From contig NZ_LLWH01000209.1 in NCBI RefSeq assembly GCF_001411475.1, positions 36,779 to 100,778 of the forward strand: a stretch of 64,000 nt of DNA, written 5' to 3'. The notes under the pieces are model-generated. The model did no database searches. It saw nothing but the letters and a program-made list of their open reading frames with translations, and had not been told where the DNA came from. Of this stretch, positions 19,028-28,073 are shown piece after piece. A program made the position numbers and the translations under genes. Within the stretch, counting starts at the first letter, position 1. Every line of letters begins with the position of its first letter. The stretch is from Pseudomonas endophytica (GTDB lineage Bacteria; Pseudomonadota; Gammaproteobacteria; Pseudomonadales; Pseudomonadaceae).

Positions 19028-19842
19028 ACATACCCAATCGTTTTATCTGGGCGCTGGGCCTGAGTTGCATTAGCTCGTGGGCATGGGCTGCCGATGTACC
19101 GGGCAGTCACGACCTGCAGGGTATACCTCGACTGGCCGACGCGCAGATTGTGGATTACAGCGTAAAGCCTGATATCGAACGCATTTACCCAATGGGCAGA
19201 CTCCGTAAAATCAGTGGCCGCCTACGTTTCGAAGAGCAAGTCACCAGCCGTGGGCAGACCATGGCCATCACTTACGAACTGCCTGCTGAGCATTCAGGTT
19301 TTGAAGCATTAACCGCCGCTCGTGAGGCGTTGCAAGCGCAAGGCGCCGAATTACTGTTCTGGTGCGAAGGTCGAGATTGCGGCGAAAGCAGCTTATGGGC
19401 CAATGAAGTATTTGGAAACTCTAAGCTGGTGGGTGCCGATGATCGACAATCCTACTTGCTAATGCGTCGAGCCGCGCCAGATCACAACCAGTTGATCACC
19501 TTTTACGGTATCAACCGCGGTGGCCGTAAAGCGTATCTGCACGTCGAGCAACTTCAGGCGAATACCGATTTGGGCCAACTGCTCCCCACCTCGGCAACCT
19601 TACAACGTCAATTGAAAAGCGCAGGTGAGTTGGCCTTCCCTAAATTGACGGGCGAGCCGGATGCGCAATGGGTCACCTTAATCGCCAGGGCTTTGAACCT
19701 TGATGCTGCATCCAGAGTCAATTTGACCGGCACTGACGCATCCGCTTGGCGAGACGCATTGATCAAAAGTGGTGTTGGGGCTGCTCGTATAGAGCTGGGC
19801 ACTAAACCCGCCCAAGGTTTGCATCTCAAGCTGTTGCGCTAA
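19024..19842 (+). CDS. DUF4892 secreted protein
   Basis: The 272-residue product starts with a signal peptide cleaved after WAWA (about residue 22). The body carries the DUF4892 pattern: an N-terminal DIERIYPMG strand region and a central FWCEGRDCGESSLWAN motif with two cysteines likely to form a disulfide in the periplasm. A C-terminal OmpA-like-looking stretch follows. Function is unknown; it corresponds in position to PA1624. Confidence 0.85.
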   Translation: MNIPNRFIWALGLSCISSWAWAADVPGSHDLQGIPRLADAQIVDYSVKPDIERIYPMGRLRKISGRLRFEEQVTSRGQTMAITYELPAEHSGFEALTAAREALQAQGAELLFWCEGRDCGESSLWANEVFGNSKLVGADDRQSYLLMRRAAPDHNQLITFYGINRGGRKAYLHVEQLQANTDLGQLLPTSATLQRQLKSAGELAFPKLTGEPDAQWVTLIARALNLDAASRVNLTGTDASAWRDALIKSGVGAARIELGTKPAQGLHLKLLR

Positions 19843-19863
19843 ACTTTTTTAAGCGACGGCTAC

Positions 19864-19920
19864 ACTTAAGGTCTGTTGATGTCCATTGCGACTGCAATGA
19901 AACGTCAACAGACCTTAAGT
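19864..19920. repeat. 57-base near-perfect hairpin between DUF4892 and the AI-2E family gene
   Basis: ACTTAAGGTCTGTTGATG (19864-19881) pairs with CGTCAACAGACCTTAAGT (19903-19920) over 18 positions with one T-G wobble; inside, CATTGC (19884-19889) pairs with GCAATG (19894-19899) around GACT. There is no T tract on either side, so it is not a standard terminator. It ends 41 bases before the next gene start. Confidence 0.75.
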
Positions 19921-19961
19921 TGTCATCTCATTTTTATCTCTATCTTTTCTGCGGAATCTAC

Positions 19962-21011
19962 ATGCTCAATAACGATCGCCTGTTGGTGCAGATCCTGTTG
20001 GTGGCGCTGTTCGGCGCCAGCCTATGGGTGATGGCTCCTTTTTGGTCGGCTCTGTTTTGGGGCGCGGTACTGGCTTACGCCAGTTGGCCCCTGATGCGAC
20101 TCCTAACACGCTGGCTCAACGGTCGCGAATCGTTGGCCGCGAGTATCCTGACCTTGGGTTGGATGCTACTGGTGGCCGGGCCGCTGGTATGGCTGGGGTT
20201 TAACCTGGCAGATCACATACGCGATGCCACCACGTTTGTTAAAGATGTGCAGCTTGAAGGCTTGCCTGAGGCCCCGAGTTGGCTGGCAGGGATCCCTCTG
20301 GTCGGCGAGCGATTGGTCGGCATGTGGGACACCATAGATCAGCAAGGCGCTGCCCTGATTGTGGCGGCCAAGCCTTATCTGGGGCAGGTGGGCAACTGGT
20401 TGTTGGCCCGCAGTGCGCAGATCGGTGGCGGCGTACTTGAGCTGTCCCTGAGCATTGTCTTTGTATTCTTTTTCTATCGAGACGGTCCACGTCTGGCGAC
20501 GTTTGTGCACAGCCTACTGGAGCGGCTGATTGGTGAGCGTGCTGATTACTATCAAGAGTTGGTCGCGGGCACCGTGCAACGGGTGGTCAACGGTGTAATT
20601 GGCACTGCAGCTGCGCAAGCGTTGTTGGCGTTGATCGGTTTTCTGATTGCCGGTGTGCCGGGTGCGTTGGTACTAGGGCTGGCCACCTTTCTGCTCAGCT
20701 TGATCCCCATGGGGCCGCCCTTGGTCTGGATCCCGGCCACCGCGTGGTTGGTCTGGAAGGGCGAATACGGTATGGCGATTTTCCTAGGCATTTGGGGCAC
20801 GCTGATTATCAGCGGGGTCGATAACGTACTAAAGCCGTACTTGATCAGTCGAGGGGGCAATTTGCCGTTAGTGATTGTGCTGCTTGGGGTGTTTGGTGGG
20901 TTGATCGCTTTCGGTTTTATTGGTCTGTTTATTGGGCCGACCTTGCTTGCGATTGCTTACAGCCTGCTGGTCGATTGGAGTACCGGCCAGCAGCACGGTA
21001 AAAAGCCTTAA
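19962..21011 (+). CDS. AI-2E family transporter (YdiK/PerM type)
   Basis: Starting at the ATG at 19962, just before the hydrophobic MLNNDRLLVQ N-terminus, gives 349 residues. The protein has about eight membrane segments in the 3+5 pattern of the AI-2E/PerM family, with the conserved central VFVFFFYRDGPRL segment and the C-terminal GGNLPLVIVLLGVFGGLIAFG motif. Members export small molecules such as AI-2 in E. coli (TqsA) or act as sodium/proton exchangers; the substrate here is unknown. Its stop overlaps the stop of the convergent methyltransferase gene. Confidence 0.85.
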   Translation: MLNNDRLLVQILLVALFGASLWVMAPFWSALFWGAVLAYASWPLMRLLTRWLNGRESLAASILTLGWMLLVAGPLVWLGFNLADHIRDATTFVKDVQLEGLPEAPSWLAGIPLVGERLVGMWDTIDQQGAALIVAAKPYLGQVGNWLLARSAQIGGGVLELSLSIVFVFFFYRDGPRLATFVHSLLERLIGERADYYQELVAGTVQRVVNGVIGTAAAQALLALIGFLIAGVPGALVLGLATFLLSLIPMGPPLVWIPATAWLVWKGEYGMAIFLGIWGTLIISGVDNVLKPYLISRGGNLPLVIVLLGVFGGLIAFGFIGLFIGPTLLAIAYSLLVDWSTGQQHGKKP

Positions 21012-21478
21012 CCGAACTTGGGGCCGGAGCGGGTGTTCTTACCCTTGGCCAGTCGGTCGTACAACACCACATTGACCGTGGCTGCGAGGTTCATGCAGCC
21101 AGTGGTCGGTATGTAGATCACATCCTCACACCAGTCCAGCACCTCTTTATCCAGAGAGCCGTCCTCGGGGCCGAAGATATAGATCGCGCGGTCTGGGTGA
21201 GTGTATTCAGGCAGAGAGCGTGCGCCCTCGACCAGCTCAACGGCGACCGGAATACAGCCTAGCGGAATAATTTTTTTAAGATCGTCGATACCAATCAGTG
21301 GAATATCCTGATGGATCTTCTTGGTATCGGTAATGAAATCGCGGGCGCGCTCATAACGTTTGCCGGTATAAAACACCGACGCCACGTTATAGCAACCAGC
21401 CGCACGCATCACCGAGCCGACGTTTTCCGGTGATTTTGGGTTATACAAACCTATGCAGCTGTACCGTTTATCTGCCAC
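21008..21478 (-). CDS. TrmH/SpoU-family RNA methyltransferase
   Basis: I place the start at the GTG at 21478 (VADKRYSCIGLYNPKSPENV). GAAAGG lies upstream and a TATACT -10 hexamer (21508-21513) sits inside the longer frame, which would exclude starts further out. The 156-residue product is a minimal SPOUT methyltransferase: motif 1 in NPKSPENVGSVMRAAG, motif 2 in YIFGPEDGSLDKE and the knot motif 3 in CMNLAATVNVVLYDRL. It would use S-adenosylmethionine to 2'-O-methylate a tRNA or rRNA nucleotide; the target is not identifiable from sequence. Confidence 0.85.
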   Translation of the reverse strand: MADKRYSCIGLYNPKSPENVGSVMRAAGCYNVASVFYTGKRYERARDFITDTKKIHQDIPLIGIDDLKKIIPLGCIPVAVELVEGARSLPEYTHPDRAIYIFGPEDGSLDKEVLDWCEDVIYIPTTGCMNLAATVNVVLYDRLAKGKNTRSGPKFG

Positions 21479-21507
21479 GTGCCAGTGCCTTTCAGAAAAA
21501 AGACGCG

Positions 21508-21513
21508 AGTATA
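21508..21513 (-). promoter_or_regulatory. -10 hexamer of the RNA methyltransferase gene
   Basis: Read on the minus strand the sequence is TATACT, five of six consensus positions, 30 bases before the GTG start. No clear -35 box was found. Confidence 0.35.
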
Positions 21514-21608
21514 CCAGCACAGGCACCACTCCTTCGTCGGAGCTGCCGCCGCTGTAATTTTTTGCAGTTACGTTCAAAAAATGACAGCGTGGGCGCTGTA
21601 TCGTTGAC

Positions 21609-21983
21609 TTATTCGTCTTTCTTCATCAGCCCTGCTAGCGCCGCAAACGGGTTATGGGTTGCTTTGGCGGCTTTTGGGCTGCTGAGTGAGCTGTCCGAAA
21701 AGTACTGTTGGTCGGTGTAGCGCGAGTGTTCGTTATCGTGACAATACAAACACAGTAACTCCCAGTTGGAGCCATCCTGTGGGTTGTTGTCGTGGTTATG
21801 ATCGCGGTGGTGAACCGTCAGCTCGCTCAGGCGCTTGCCCGAGAACTCACGGGTACAGCGACCACACACATGGGGGTACATTTTTAGGGCTTTATCGCGA
21901 TAGCCCATTTCACGGTCACGCTGGGCATCGGCCAGAATGCGGTCCAGCTTAGCAGTGTGGGAGGGTGGGTTCGCTGAACTCAT
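21609..21983 (-). CDS. yajD: HNH nuclease family protein YajD
   Basis: The 124-residue product has a zinc-finger-like HNH domain: CGRCTREF, the HHRDHNHDNNPQDG histidine run and LLCLYCHDNEH, giving paired CxxC motifs around the HNH core. This is the YajD pattern of small, presumed cytosolic DNA endonuclease-like proteins of unproven function. AGGTGA precedes the ATG by about 6 bases. Standalone gene, with no partner that would suggest defence or phage origin. Confidence 0.88.
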   Translation of the reverse strand: MSSANPPSHTAKLDRILADAQRDREMGYRDKALKMYPHVCGRCTREFSGKRLSELTVHHRDHNHDNNPQDGSNWELLCLYCHDNEHSRYTDQQYFSDSSLSSPKAAKATHNPFAALAGLMKKDE

Positions 21984-22184
21984 GGGGTCACCTGTTTCGG
22001 ATGCTGAAGTGGAGCTTTATCGAGTGTTGGCAAGTTTAGCGCTGAATGGCGGGCGTTTCCTGATTTTCTGCTGTGTCGCCCCGACAACGTTAAAAATCCC
22101 AACACCTGATATTTGCACCTTTCAAGGCCCCTTCTGGAATCGTTTAACGCTAAGTGTTTAAAGTCTTGTGTTAATGAGTGAGAG

Positions 22185-22466
22185 TCAAAACCAACGTACA
22201 AATTCTAGGTCGGCTAAACCAGCGGGAAGTCCTGGAACTCGCACGCTGATAACGCTTACTTTTATCAGGTCATATACTTTTATGTAATCTCCTATTTTTG
22301 CAACGCTCAGGGTGTTTTCTGTTTCATGTTCTGGATAAACGCCGTGCTGCTTAAGCGTTTTAAATCTGAGCAGCCCCAGTTGGCCCTCAGCCATTGTCAC
22401 GGTTACACCACCGCCATTAACAACTCCGCTAACGGAGGCCATATATTCTTTGCCAACTTCAAGCAT
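22185..22466 (-). CDS. Small S1/OB-fold-like protein, unrecognised
   Basis: I do not recognise this 93-residue protein. Its first half (VGKEYMASVSGVVNGGGVTVTMAEGQLGLLRF) follows the spacing of an S1 RNA-binding strand set: an initial GxxYxGxV, a glycine turn and a GLLxF strand. The second half (IGDYIKVYDLIKVSVISVRVPG) could complete a second half-barrel. GAGAGAC lies about 8 bases before the ATG. The surrounding DNA is more AT-rich than its neighbours. It could be a narrowly distributed orphan gene; expression is unproven. Confidence 0.55.
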   Translation of the reverse strand: MLEVGKEYMASVSGVVNGGGVTVTMAEGQLGLLRFKTLKQHGVYPEHETENTLSVAKIGDYIKVYDLIKVSVISVRVPGLPAGLADLEFVRWF

Positions 22467-22866
22467 GATAAGTCTCTCAATCCATGAGGATAATTAAAAA
22501 GTGATAAACCACTTTAAATAATAAGTTTGAAGTTAAAAATATTAGGGGCTTAAGCCGATTCTGGCTATGTGTTATTTGTAGGGAGGTTCGGTTTTATAGG
22601 GAGATAAAGTGCTTTTTAAAAGCTAGGTATTGGCCTTGGCTGGGGCTGTTTTAACCCCACATAAACGAGCGCAAATATATTTCGTACAGAGCCTAGGTCA
22701 AGCAGCGTAGGTGCTACTTGATGAGGCGTTAGGCTCCCAGCGTTGTTGAGGCGGTGTCGGGCGAGTAAGGCAAAAACGTTTCATGAGCGTCTTACAGAAG
22801 GGGACAACAACAGCCGGTTGCGAGTAGCCTGATGGCCGATAAGCCGATCTGGCAACGGAGCAATTG
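22467..22866. other. 400-base AT-rich intergenic region
   Basis: The stretch between the S1-like gene and the secreted proline-rich gene holds a short hairpin with AAAGTG/CACTTT arms (about 22497-22514) and GGGG/CCCC arms near 22647-22663. Neither has a clear terminator tail. I see no gene longer than a few codons and no strong promoter pair. Confidence 0.4.
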
Positions 22867-23163
22867 ATGAAACGCACTATTCTAACGGCCATTGCGTGGG
22901 GCGCGCTTTCGATAAGTGCGGTTCAAGCGGCTGAATTAACGACTATTCCCAGCGTTCCCGTGGCGTCGGCCCCCGGCTCGCCAGGCACTGCAACCCCCAC
23001 ACCTTACCCGCAGGTCACTCCGCGTGCGGCCCCTAACCCGGCCCCTGGCAACAGCAGTCTGGTGCCGCTGCCACCCATAGACTTGCCACAGCCTCCCCCC
23101 AAAGATCAGCCGCTACCGGGGCTTGAGCCCAAAGACTTGAAAGCTAAACACCCGGCGGAGTAA
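22867..23163 (+). CDS. Secreted proline-rich small protein
   Basis: Starting at the ATG at 22867 (the TTG one codon earlier is less likely; GGAG lies 8 bases upstream) gives 98 residues. A signal peptide (MKRTILTAIAWGALSISAVQA) is followed by a region dominated by proline, alanine and threonine, with PLPPIDLPQPPPKDQPLPGLEP near the end. It is probably an extended periplasmic or envelope-linked protein. No function is known; similar low-complexity proteins occur in many pseudomonads. Confidence 0.65.
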   Translation: MKRTILTAIAWGALSISAVQAAELTTIPSVPVASAPGSPGTATPTPYPQVTPRAAPNPAPGNSSLVPLPPIDLPQPPPKDQPLPGLEPKDLKAKHPAE

Positions 23164-23196
23164 CCGCCGGCTGATCGTTATGTGAAAACGTTGGGA

Positions 23197-25242
23197 TCAG
23201 ATTCCCAGCACCTTAAATACAAACGCGTATTCCAATGCCACGTCGCGCAGCCCCTGATAGCGCCCGCTCATGCCGCCATGCCCAGCCTCCAGCTCGGTCT
23301 TGAGCAATAGCCAATGGTCGTCAGTTTTGGTCGCGCGCAATTTGGCCACCCATTTGGCAGCTTCCCAATATTGCACGCGGCTGTCGTTGTAGCCCGCGAT
23401 CACCAACATCGCCGGGTAGGTCTGTGCGGCTATATTTTCATAGGGTGCGTACGCCTTGATTCGCTCGTAGACGTCAGGCTCTTGTGGGTTGCCCCACTCA
23501 TCGTATTCGGTCACGGTCAATGGCAAATCAGGGTCGAGCATGGTGTTTAGCACGTCGACAAACGGCACTTCGGCAATTGCCGCCTTGAACAACTCTGGAC
23601 GCTGATTGAGCACTGCACCGATCAACAAGCCGCCCGCACTGCCACCGCTGATTACCAACTGCTCGCTGCTGGTGAACCCTTGGTTGACCAAATGCTCGGC
23701 GCAAGCAATAAAGTCGCTGAACGTGTTGTGTTTATGTTCCTGCTTGCCAGCGCGATACCACGCTTCGCCCAGCTCACCGCCGCCGCGCACATGAGCAATG
23801 GCAAACGCCACGCCGCGTTCAAGCAAGCTGAGACGCGCATGGGAAAACCAAGGGTCGAGGCTTTCGCCATAAGCGCCATAGCCATACAGATACAGTGGCG
23901 TCGGTTTGCCCAAAGCATCTCGTTTGACGACTAGGCTGATGGGCACCTGCGTTCCATCTGGTGCAGTGGCCCATAAACGTTGGCTAACATAGTCATCGGC
24001 GTTGAACGAGCCGAGTACCGGCGTTTCCTTGAGGACTTTTTGCTCGCCATCGGTGAGCGTCAATTGTCGAACCTGCGCAGGGCGATTCAGCGATTCGTAA
24101 CGCAGACGAATGTGCGCACCCTGAAACTCAAGGCTGTCTTGCACATACAGGCTGTAGGCCGCGTCAGGTAACTGCACGCGATAAGACGGCAAACCGTTCG
24201 GACGAATCTCGATAATCGGCAAGCCGCCCTCACGCAGGCTCAGGCATAGCGCCTTGGCGTTCAGCGTCAAACCTTCAAGCATGACGTTGTCGTCATGGTC
24301 GATCAGGCGTTGCCACTCATTGCGTTGCGGAGCGTCACCGAGCGCGTAATACAGCGCAAAGTTGATACCGTCCTGATTGGTGCGAATAAACCACGCCCAT
24401 TGCTCCTCGTGCAGGCCGTGATCGACGCTGTAATCGTGGCCTTCCACCCGCGGCGCTAGGCATTTAAAAACCTGTTGCGGCTGATCGGCGTTAAGCACCC
24501 AAGTTTCACTGGTGGTTTTGCTGTTGAGCAGCAGAATCAGTTGGCGCTCGGAGCTTGAGCGATAGCAATGCAAGAAAAAACGCCCATCGTCCTCATGAAA
24601 CACTTCATCAGCGCCGGCCGCACCTAACGTATGACGAAACAGCTTATGCGGGCGATGAGTTTCGTCCAGCTCAGCGAAAAACAGCGTCTGGCTGTCATTG
24701 GCCCACGTCATGCTGCCATCGCAATCCTCAAAAGGCAGCTCAGTCACTGTGCCTGTGGTGAGCTCTTTTACAAACAGGCGATAGGTTTCCTCGCCACTGG
24801 TGTCTAGGCTGTAGGCCAAGCGCTGGTGGTCCGGGCTGATACTGAACGCGCCCAATGAGATAAAGCCTCCATCGGCCAGCGCGTTAGGGTCTAACAGCAA
24901 CTGCTCGGTACCTTCGTCGACCGCTTGGTTGTCATCGGTCGAGCGTTGGCAGCGGTAATGGCGGGCGTATTCGTCACCTGCCTGGGTGCGCGTGTAGTAC
25001 ACATACGGCCCCCAAGGGGAGGGGAGCGATAAGTCAGTCTCGCGAATTCGCCCTTTGATCTCTTGAAACAGCGTCTCACGCAATGCGGCCTGATCGGCGA
25101 GTTGTGCTTCCTGATACTCGTTTTCCGCTATTAGGTAGTCCAAAACCTCTTTGCTGTCGCGATTTTGTAACCATGAATAGGGGTCTAAACCCTCGACCTT
25201 ATGTGCGATTGGGGCGCTTTTTGCGTAGGCTGATTCGGTCAT
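23197..25242 (-). CDS. ptrB: Oligopeptidase B, S9 family serine peptidase
   Basis: This 681-residue cytosolic peptidase has the beta-propeller N-terminal part and a C-terminal alpha/beta hydrolase domain. The catalytic serine is in ISGGSAGGLLIGA, the aspartate in AGYNDSRVQYWEAAKW and the histidine in EAGHGGMSGR; the acidic EYDEWGNP segment after TVT is characteristic of oligopeptidase B, which cleaves short peptides after Arg or Lys. Full length and intact. The divergent YafJ-side membrane gene starts about 100 bases away. Confidence 0.93.
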   Translation of the reverse strand: MTESAYAKSAPIAHKVEGLDPYSWLQNRDSKEVLDYLIAENEYQEAQLADQAALRETLFQEIKGRIRETDLSLPSPWGPYVYYTRTQAGDEYARHYRCQRSTDDNQAVDEGTEQLLLDPNALADGGFISLGAFSISPDHQRLAYSLDTSGEETYRLFVKELTTGTVTELPFEDCDGSMTWANDSQTLFFAELDETHRPHKLFRHTLGAAGADEVFHEDDGRFFLHCYRSSSERQLILLLNSKTTSETWVLNADQPQQVFKCLAPRVEGHDYSVDHGLHEEQWAWFIRTNQDGINFALYYALGDAPQRNEWQRLIDHDDNVMLEGLTLNAKALCLSLREGGLPIIEIRPNGLPSYRVQLPDAAYSLYVQDSLEFQGAHIRLRYESLNRPAQVRQLTLTDGEQKVLKETPVLGSFNADDYVSQRLWATAPDGTQVPISLVVKRDALGKPTPLYLYGYGAYGESLDPWFSHARLSLLERGVAFAIAHVRGGGELGEAWYRAGKQEHKHNTFSDFIACAEHLVNQGFTSSEQLVISGGSAGGLLIGAVLNQRPELFKAAIAEVPFVDVLNTMLDPDLPLTVTEYDEWGNPQEPDVYERIKAYAPYENIAAQTYPAMLVIAGYNDSRVQYWEAAKWVAKLRATKTDDHWLLLKTELEAGHGGMSGRYQGLRDVALEYAFVFKVLGI

Positions 25243-25342
25243 TGAGCGTTCTCAGAAATCTTGATGAATAGAAGTGACGCTGACAGCGGTGCAGCCGCAC
25301 TCTCGAAAAGCCGTTATCATAGCGCTTCATTGCCTGCCGACC

Positions 25343-25837
25343 ATGGATACCATGACCGAGAACGACTATCTGATCGCCTGGGGCTTATATGCCTTCGCCG
25401 CTTTAGGCTGCCTGCTCGTGTGGTGCCGCCTGACCCGCTTTATGTGGCGTTGGTTGCGTGAGCCATTACGTATCCTGATGGCGGTGCTGTTGTTCAGCCC
25501 GACCATAATTGACCCTGTCAAAGAAACATTTGCGCCAGCAGTAGCCGTCTCGGCTTTGGATCTTGCCTTCAAGGTGGGTGACAACCTGTTGCGTGCAGTA
25601 TCTGACCTGTTGATGTACACCCTCTTAGCGTTTTGTTTATATGCGGTGTTTGTATTAGTCCGCTGGCCTATTGAGCGTGCCCGTAAAGCGCGTGTGGCGC
25701 AAAACGCGGCCGCTGAGCAAACCCGTAGCATTGACCCTGAAGACGATCAGCCTTTCGGCTCGGCGGGCGATGATCGCTACAGTCGCCCGTCAGCGCCGCG
25801 TCCAGCAGGCTCGACGCGGGTTGAGCCGCGGGTCTAA
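25343..25837 (+). CDS. Small inner-membrane protein, unknown function
   Basis: From the ATG at 25343 (MDTMTENDYLIAWGLYAF; the ATG at 25352 is an alternative) the product has 164 residues. Three hydrophobic segments are visible at about 8-27, 45-65 and 90-115, with a charged cytoplasmic tail that is rich in acidic and proline residues. Automatic annotations sometimes call such proteins MFS transporters, but it is too short for that. It probably overlaps in transcription with the downstream amidotransferase gene. Confidence 0.7.
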   Translation: MDTMTENDYLIAWGLYAFAALGCLLVWCRLTRFMWRWLREPLRILMAVLLFSPTIIDPVKETFAPAVAVSALDLAFKVGDNLLRAVSDLLMYTLLAFCLYAVFVLVRWPIERARKARVAQNAAAEQTRSIDPEDDQPFGSAGDDRYSRPSAPRPAGSTRVEPRV

Positions 25838-25871
25838 TTTTTTCGTTGAGCTTGAATGCGAGAGTGCGAGC

Positions 25872-26648
25872 GTGTGTGAATTATTGGGCATGAGCGCCAA
25901 TGTCCCGACCGATATTGTGTTCAGTTTTACCGGCTTGATGCAGCGAGGCGGGCGTACCGGGCCGCATCGTGATGGCTGGGGTATCGCCTTTTATGAAGGC
26001 CGCGGTCTGCGCTTGTTCCAAGATCCGGCCGCCAGTTGCGACTCAGAAGTTGCGTTGCTGGTGCAACGCTATCCCATCAAAAGTGAAGTGGTGATTGGCC
26101 ATATTCGTCAGGCCAATGTCGGTAAAGTCTGCTTGTCCAACACCCATCCCTTTGTGCGTGAGCTATGGGGGCATAACTGGTGCTTCGCGCACAACGGCCA
26201 ATTGGCTGATTTTTCACCTCGCGCAAGCTTTTACCGGCCGATTGGCGACACTGACAGCGAAGCGGCGTTCTGTGATTTGCTCAACCGCGTTCGCGAGGCG
26301 TTTCCTGAACCCGTTGAGGTTGAACAGCTTATTCCGGTGCTGACTCAGGCCTGCGCCGAATTTCGCAGCAAAGGCGTGTTTAATTGCATGCTCAGTAATG
26401 GCGATTGGCTGTTCTGTTACTGCTCTACCAAGCTGGTACACATTACCCGGCGTGCCCCGTTTGGTCCGGCCAGATTGAAAGATGTCGACGTTATCGTCGA
26501 TTTTCAGTCAGAAACCACCCCCAATGACGTAGTAACAGTGATTGCCACCGAGCCACTCACTGAAAACGAAACCTGGTCTCGCTATGAGCCTGGCCACTGG
26601 AGCCTGTGGCGACGCGGTGAATGCGTCAGCCAAGGCAAAACCGATTAA
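25872..26648 (+). CDS. Class II glutamine amidotransferase (YafJ type)
   Basis: The GTG at 25872 puts cysteine at position 2 (MCELLGMS), as required for the N-terminal-nucleophile chemistry of class II amidotransferases after methionine removal. The 258 residues then match the YafJ length; the longer frame is a read-through of the previous gene. Other active-site segments are RTGPHRDGWGIAFYEG, GHIRQANVG and CFAHNGQL. It should release ammonia from glutamine for an unknown acceptor. Confidence 0.9.
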   Translation: MCELLGMSANVPTDIVFSFTGLMQRGGRTGPHRDGWGIAFYEGRGLRLFQDPAASCDSEVALLVQRYPIKSEVVIGHIRQANVGKVCLSNTHPFVRELWGHNWCFAHNGQLADFSPRASFYRPIGDTDSEAAFCDLLNRVREAFPEPVEVEQLIPVLTQACAEFRSKGVFNCMLSNGDWLFCYCSTKLVHITRRAPFGPARLKDVDVIVDFQSETTPNDVVTVIATEPLTENETWSRYEPGHWSLWRRGECVSQGKTD

Positions 26649-26660
26649 GGAAAGGCATCT

Positions 26661-27194
26661 ATGTGGTTGAGCTACCTGCGGTTGGTGCTGTTCACGTTGG
26701 GACTGCTCATTGGCGTGCAAGTGCCTGGGTTTATCAACGATTACGCTAACCGCGTGCAAGCTCATCTAATCGAAGCCCAGACCGGGTTGGCGGGTTTTCA
26801 AAACACCGCCAATCAGTTTTTTAAAGGTGACTTGAGCGCACTGGTGGCGCATTACCAAGCCAGTGACGACCCGGTGTTTCGCAGCGATGCCAACAGCCTT
26901 GGGGCTCTACTAAGCCGCCAGCGTCTGCTCGACGAACAGTACCAGGCCATGCAAGGGCCTTGGTACATCCGAGCCTTGCAAGTTGCTTACGCCGCTGACC
27001 CAGACATCCGACAAGAAACCCTCAACGCCTACACCTATCAAGTACTGCTATCGCCTACGGCGATTGGCTGGGCGATGGCAGGTGCATTGCTATTTTCTTT
27101 CATCATCGAAGGCTTCTTGCGGTTGGTAGATTGGGTTGTTCTGGGCGGTAAACGTCAGCGCGAGCGCATTGCCCGCCGCGAACGCCACAGCTAA
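26661..27194 (+). CDS. DUF2937 membrane protein
   Basis: The 177-residue product has a hydrophobic segment at 5-25, a coiled periplasmic stretch (about 30-125) and a second segment near 130-155, followed by a basic tail (GGKRQRERIARRERHS). This layout, and the GVQVPGFINDYANRVQAHLIEA start, are the DUF2937 pattern. Function is unknown. AAGGAAAGG lies just before the ATG, 12 bases after the amidotransferase stop, so the two are probably cotranscribed. Confidence 0.8.
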   Translation: MWLSYLRLVLFTLGLLIGVQVPGFINDYANRVQAHLIEAQTGLAGFQNTANQFFKGDLSALVAHYQASDDPVFRSDANSLGALLSRQRLLDEQYQAMQGPWYIRALQVAYAADPDIRQETLNAYTYQVLLSPTAIGWAMAGALLFSFIIEGFLRLVDWVVLGGKRQRERIARRERHS

Positions 27195-27320
27195 GTCTCT
27201 ACATAAGCTGCTATCAACTTTTCTTATCCCTAGATCCAGCTTTTATTAGTTGGACGAGTGAGCTGTTGCTGTCGAAAAATGCCGATACTTACTTTCTAAG
27301 CAGACCACAGGAGCATCATC

Positions 27321-28073
27321 GTGAGCCGGCTGTTATTGAACTGCGACATTGGAGAAAGTTTTGGCAGCTGGACGATGGGTCTGGATGCCGAAGTCATGCC
27401 ATTTATTGATTGCGCAAATATCGCGTGCGGCTTTCATGCCGGTGATCCGGGGATCATGCGCAAGACCGTAAGCTTGGCGCTGTCGAACAACGTACAGATC
27501 GGCGCGCACCCGGCTTATCAAGACTTGGCCGGTTTTGGTCGGCGCTCCATGGCTTACTCGGCGCAAGAGCTGCAAGATCTGCTGCATTATCAGATCGGCG
27601 CTTTGGACGGAATGTGTCGCGCTCAAGGCACCCGTGTCAGCTACGTTAAACCCCACGGCGCGATGTACAACGACATGATGGCCAACCCCGCGCAACTGCG
27701 CGCCGTGGTGCAGGCGGTCGCTGCCTACGAGATCACGCTGCCCTTGATGCTGATGGCGACGCGTGACAATAGCGCCGCTCAAGCCATTGGCGATGAGTTT
27801 GGCGTAACGCTGTGGTTTGAAGCGTTCGCTGATCGTGCCTACGATAACGCGGGGCGGTTGGTTGCGCGTCAATTGCCTGGTGCCGTCCACCACGACGCCG
27901 AGGTCATCGTGCAGCAAGCGCTGACGATTGCCGCAGGTCAGCCTCTAACCGCCAGCGACGGTAGCGCCTTGCATCTACAAGCCAATACATTGTGCGTCCA
28001 TGGCGACAACGCCAGCTCGATCGCAGCGGTGCAGCGCATCCGTGAAGCCTTTAATCGGCAGTCGTCCTTATGA
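27321..28073 (+). CDS. pxpA: 5-oxoprolinase subunit PxpA
   Basis: The GTG start follows AGGAG by about 9 bases. The 250-residue LamB/YcsF protein has the [10 protein letters not shown] start, [12 protein letters not shown] and the [10 protein letters not shown] motif with metal or substrate residues. PxpA with PxpB and PxpC hydrolyses 5-oxoproline to glutamate using ATP, a housekeeping clean-up of pyroglutamate in the cytosol. It is first of three overlapping genes in the order A-B-C. Confidence 0.95.
   Translation: MSRLLLNCDIGESFGSWTMGLDAEVMPFIDCANIACGFHAGDPGIMRKTVSLALSNNVQIGAHPAYQDLAGFGRRSMAYSAQELQDLLHYQIGALDGMCRAQGTRVSYVKPHGAMYNDMMANPAQLRAVVQAVAAYEITLPLMLMATRDNSAAQAIGDEFGVTLWFEAFADRAYDNAGRLVARQLPGAVHHDAEVIVQQALTIAAGQPLTASDGSALHLQANTLCVHGDNASSIAAVQRIREAFNRQSSL

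Noticed and set aside
25671..25871. Upstream extension of the amidotransferase frame
   Set aside because: The enzyme needs cysteine at position 2, which the GTG at 25872 provides; the extension overlaps the previous gene.
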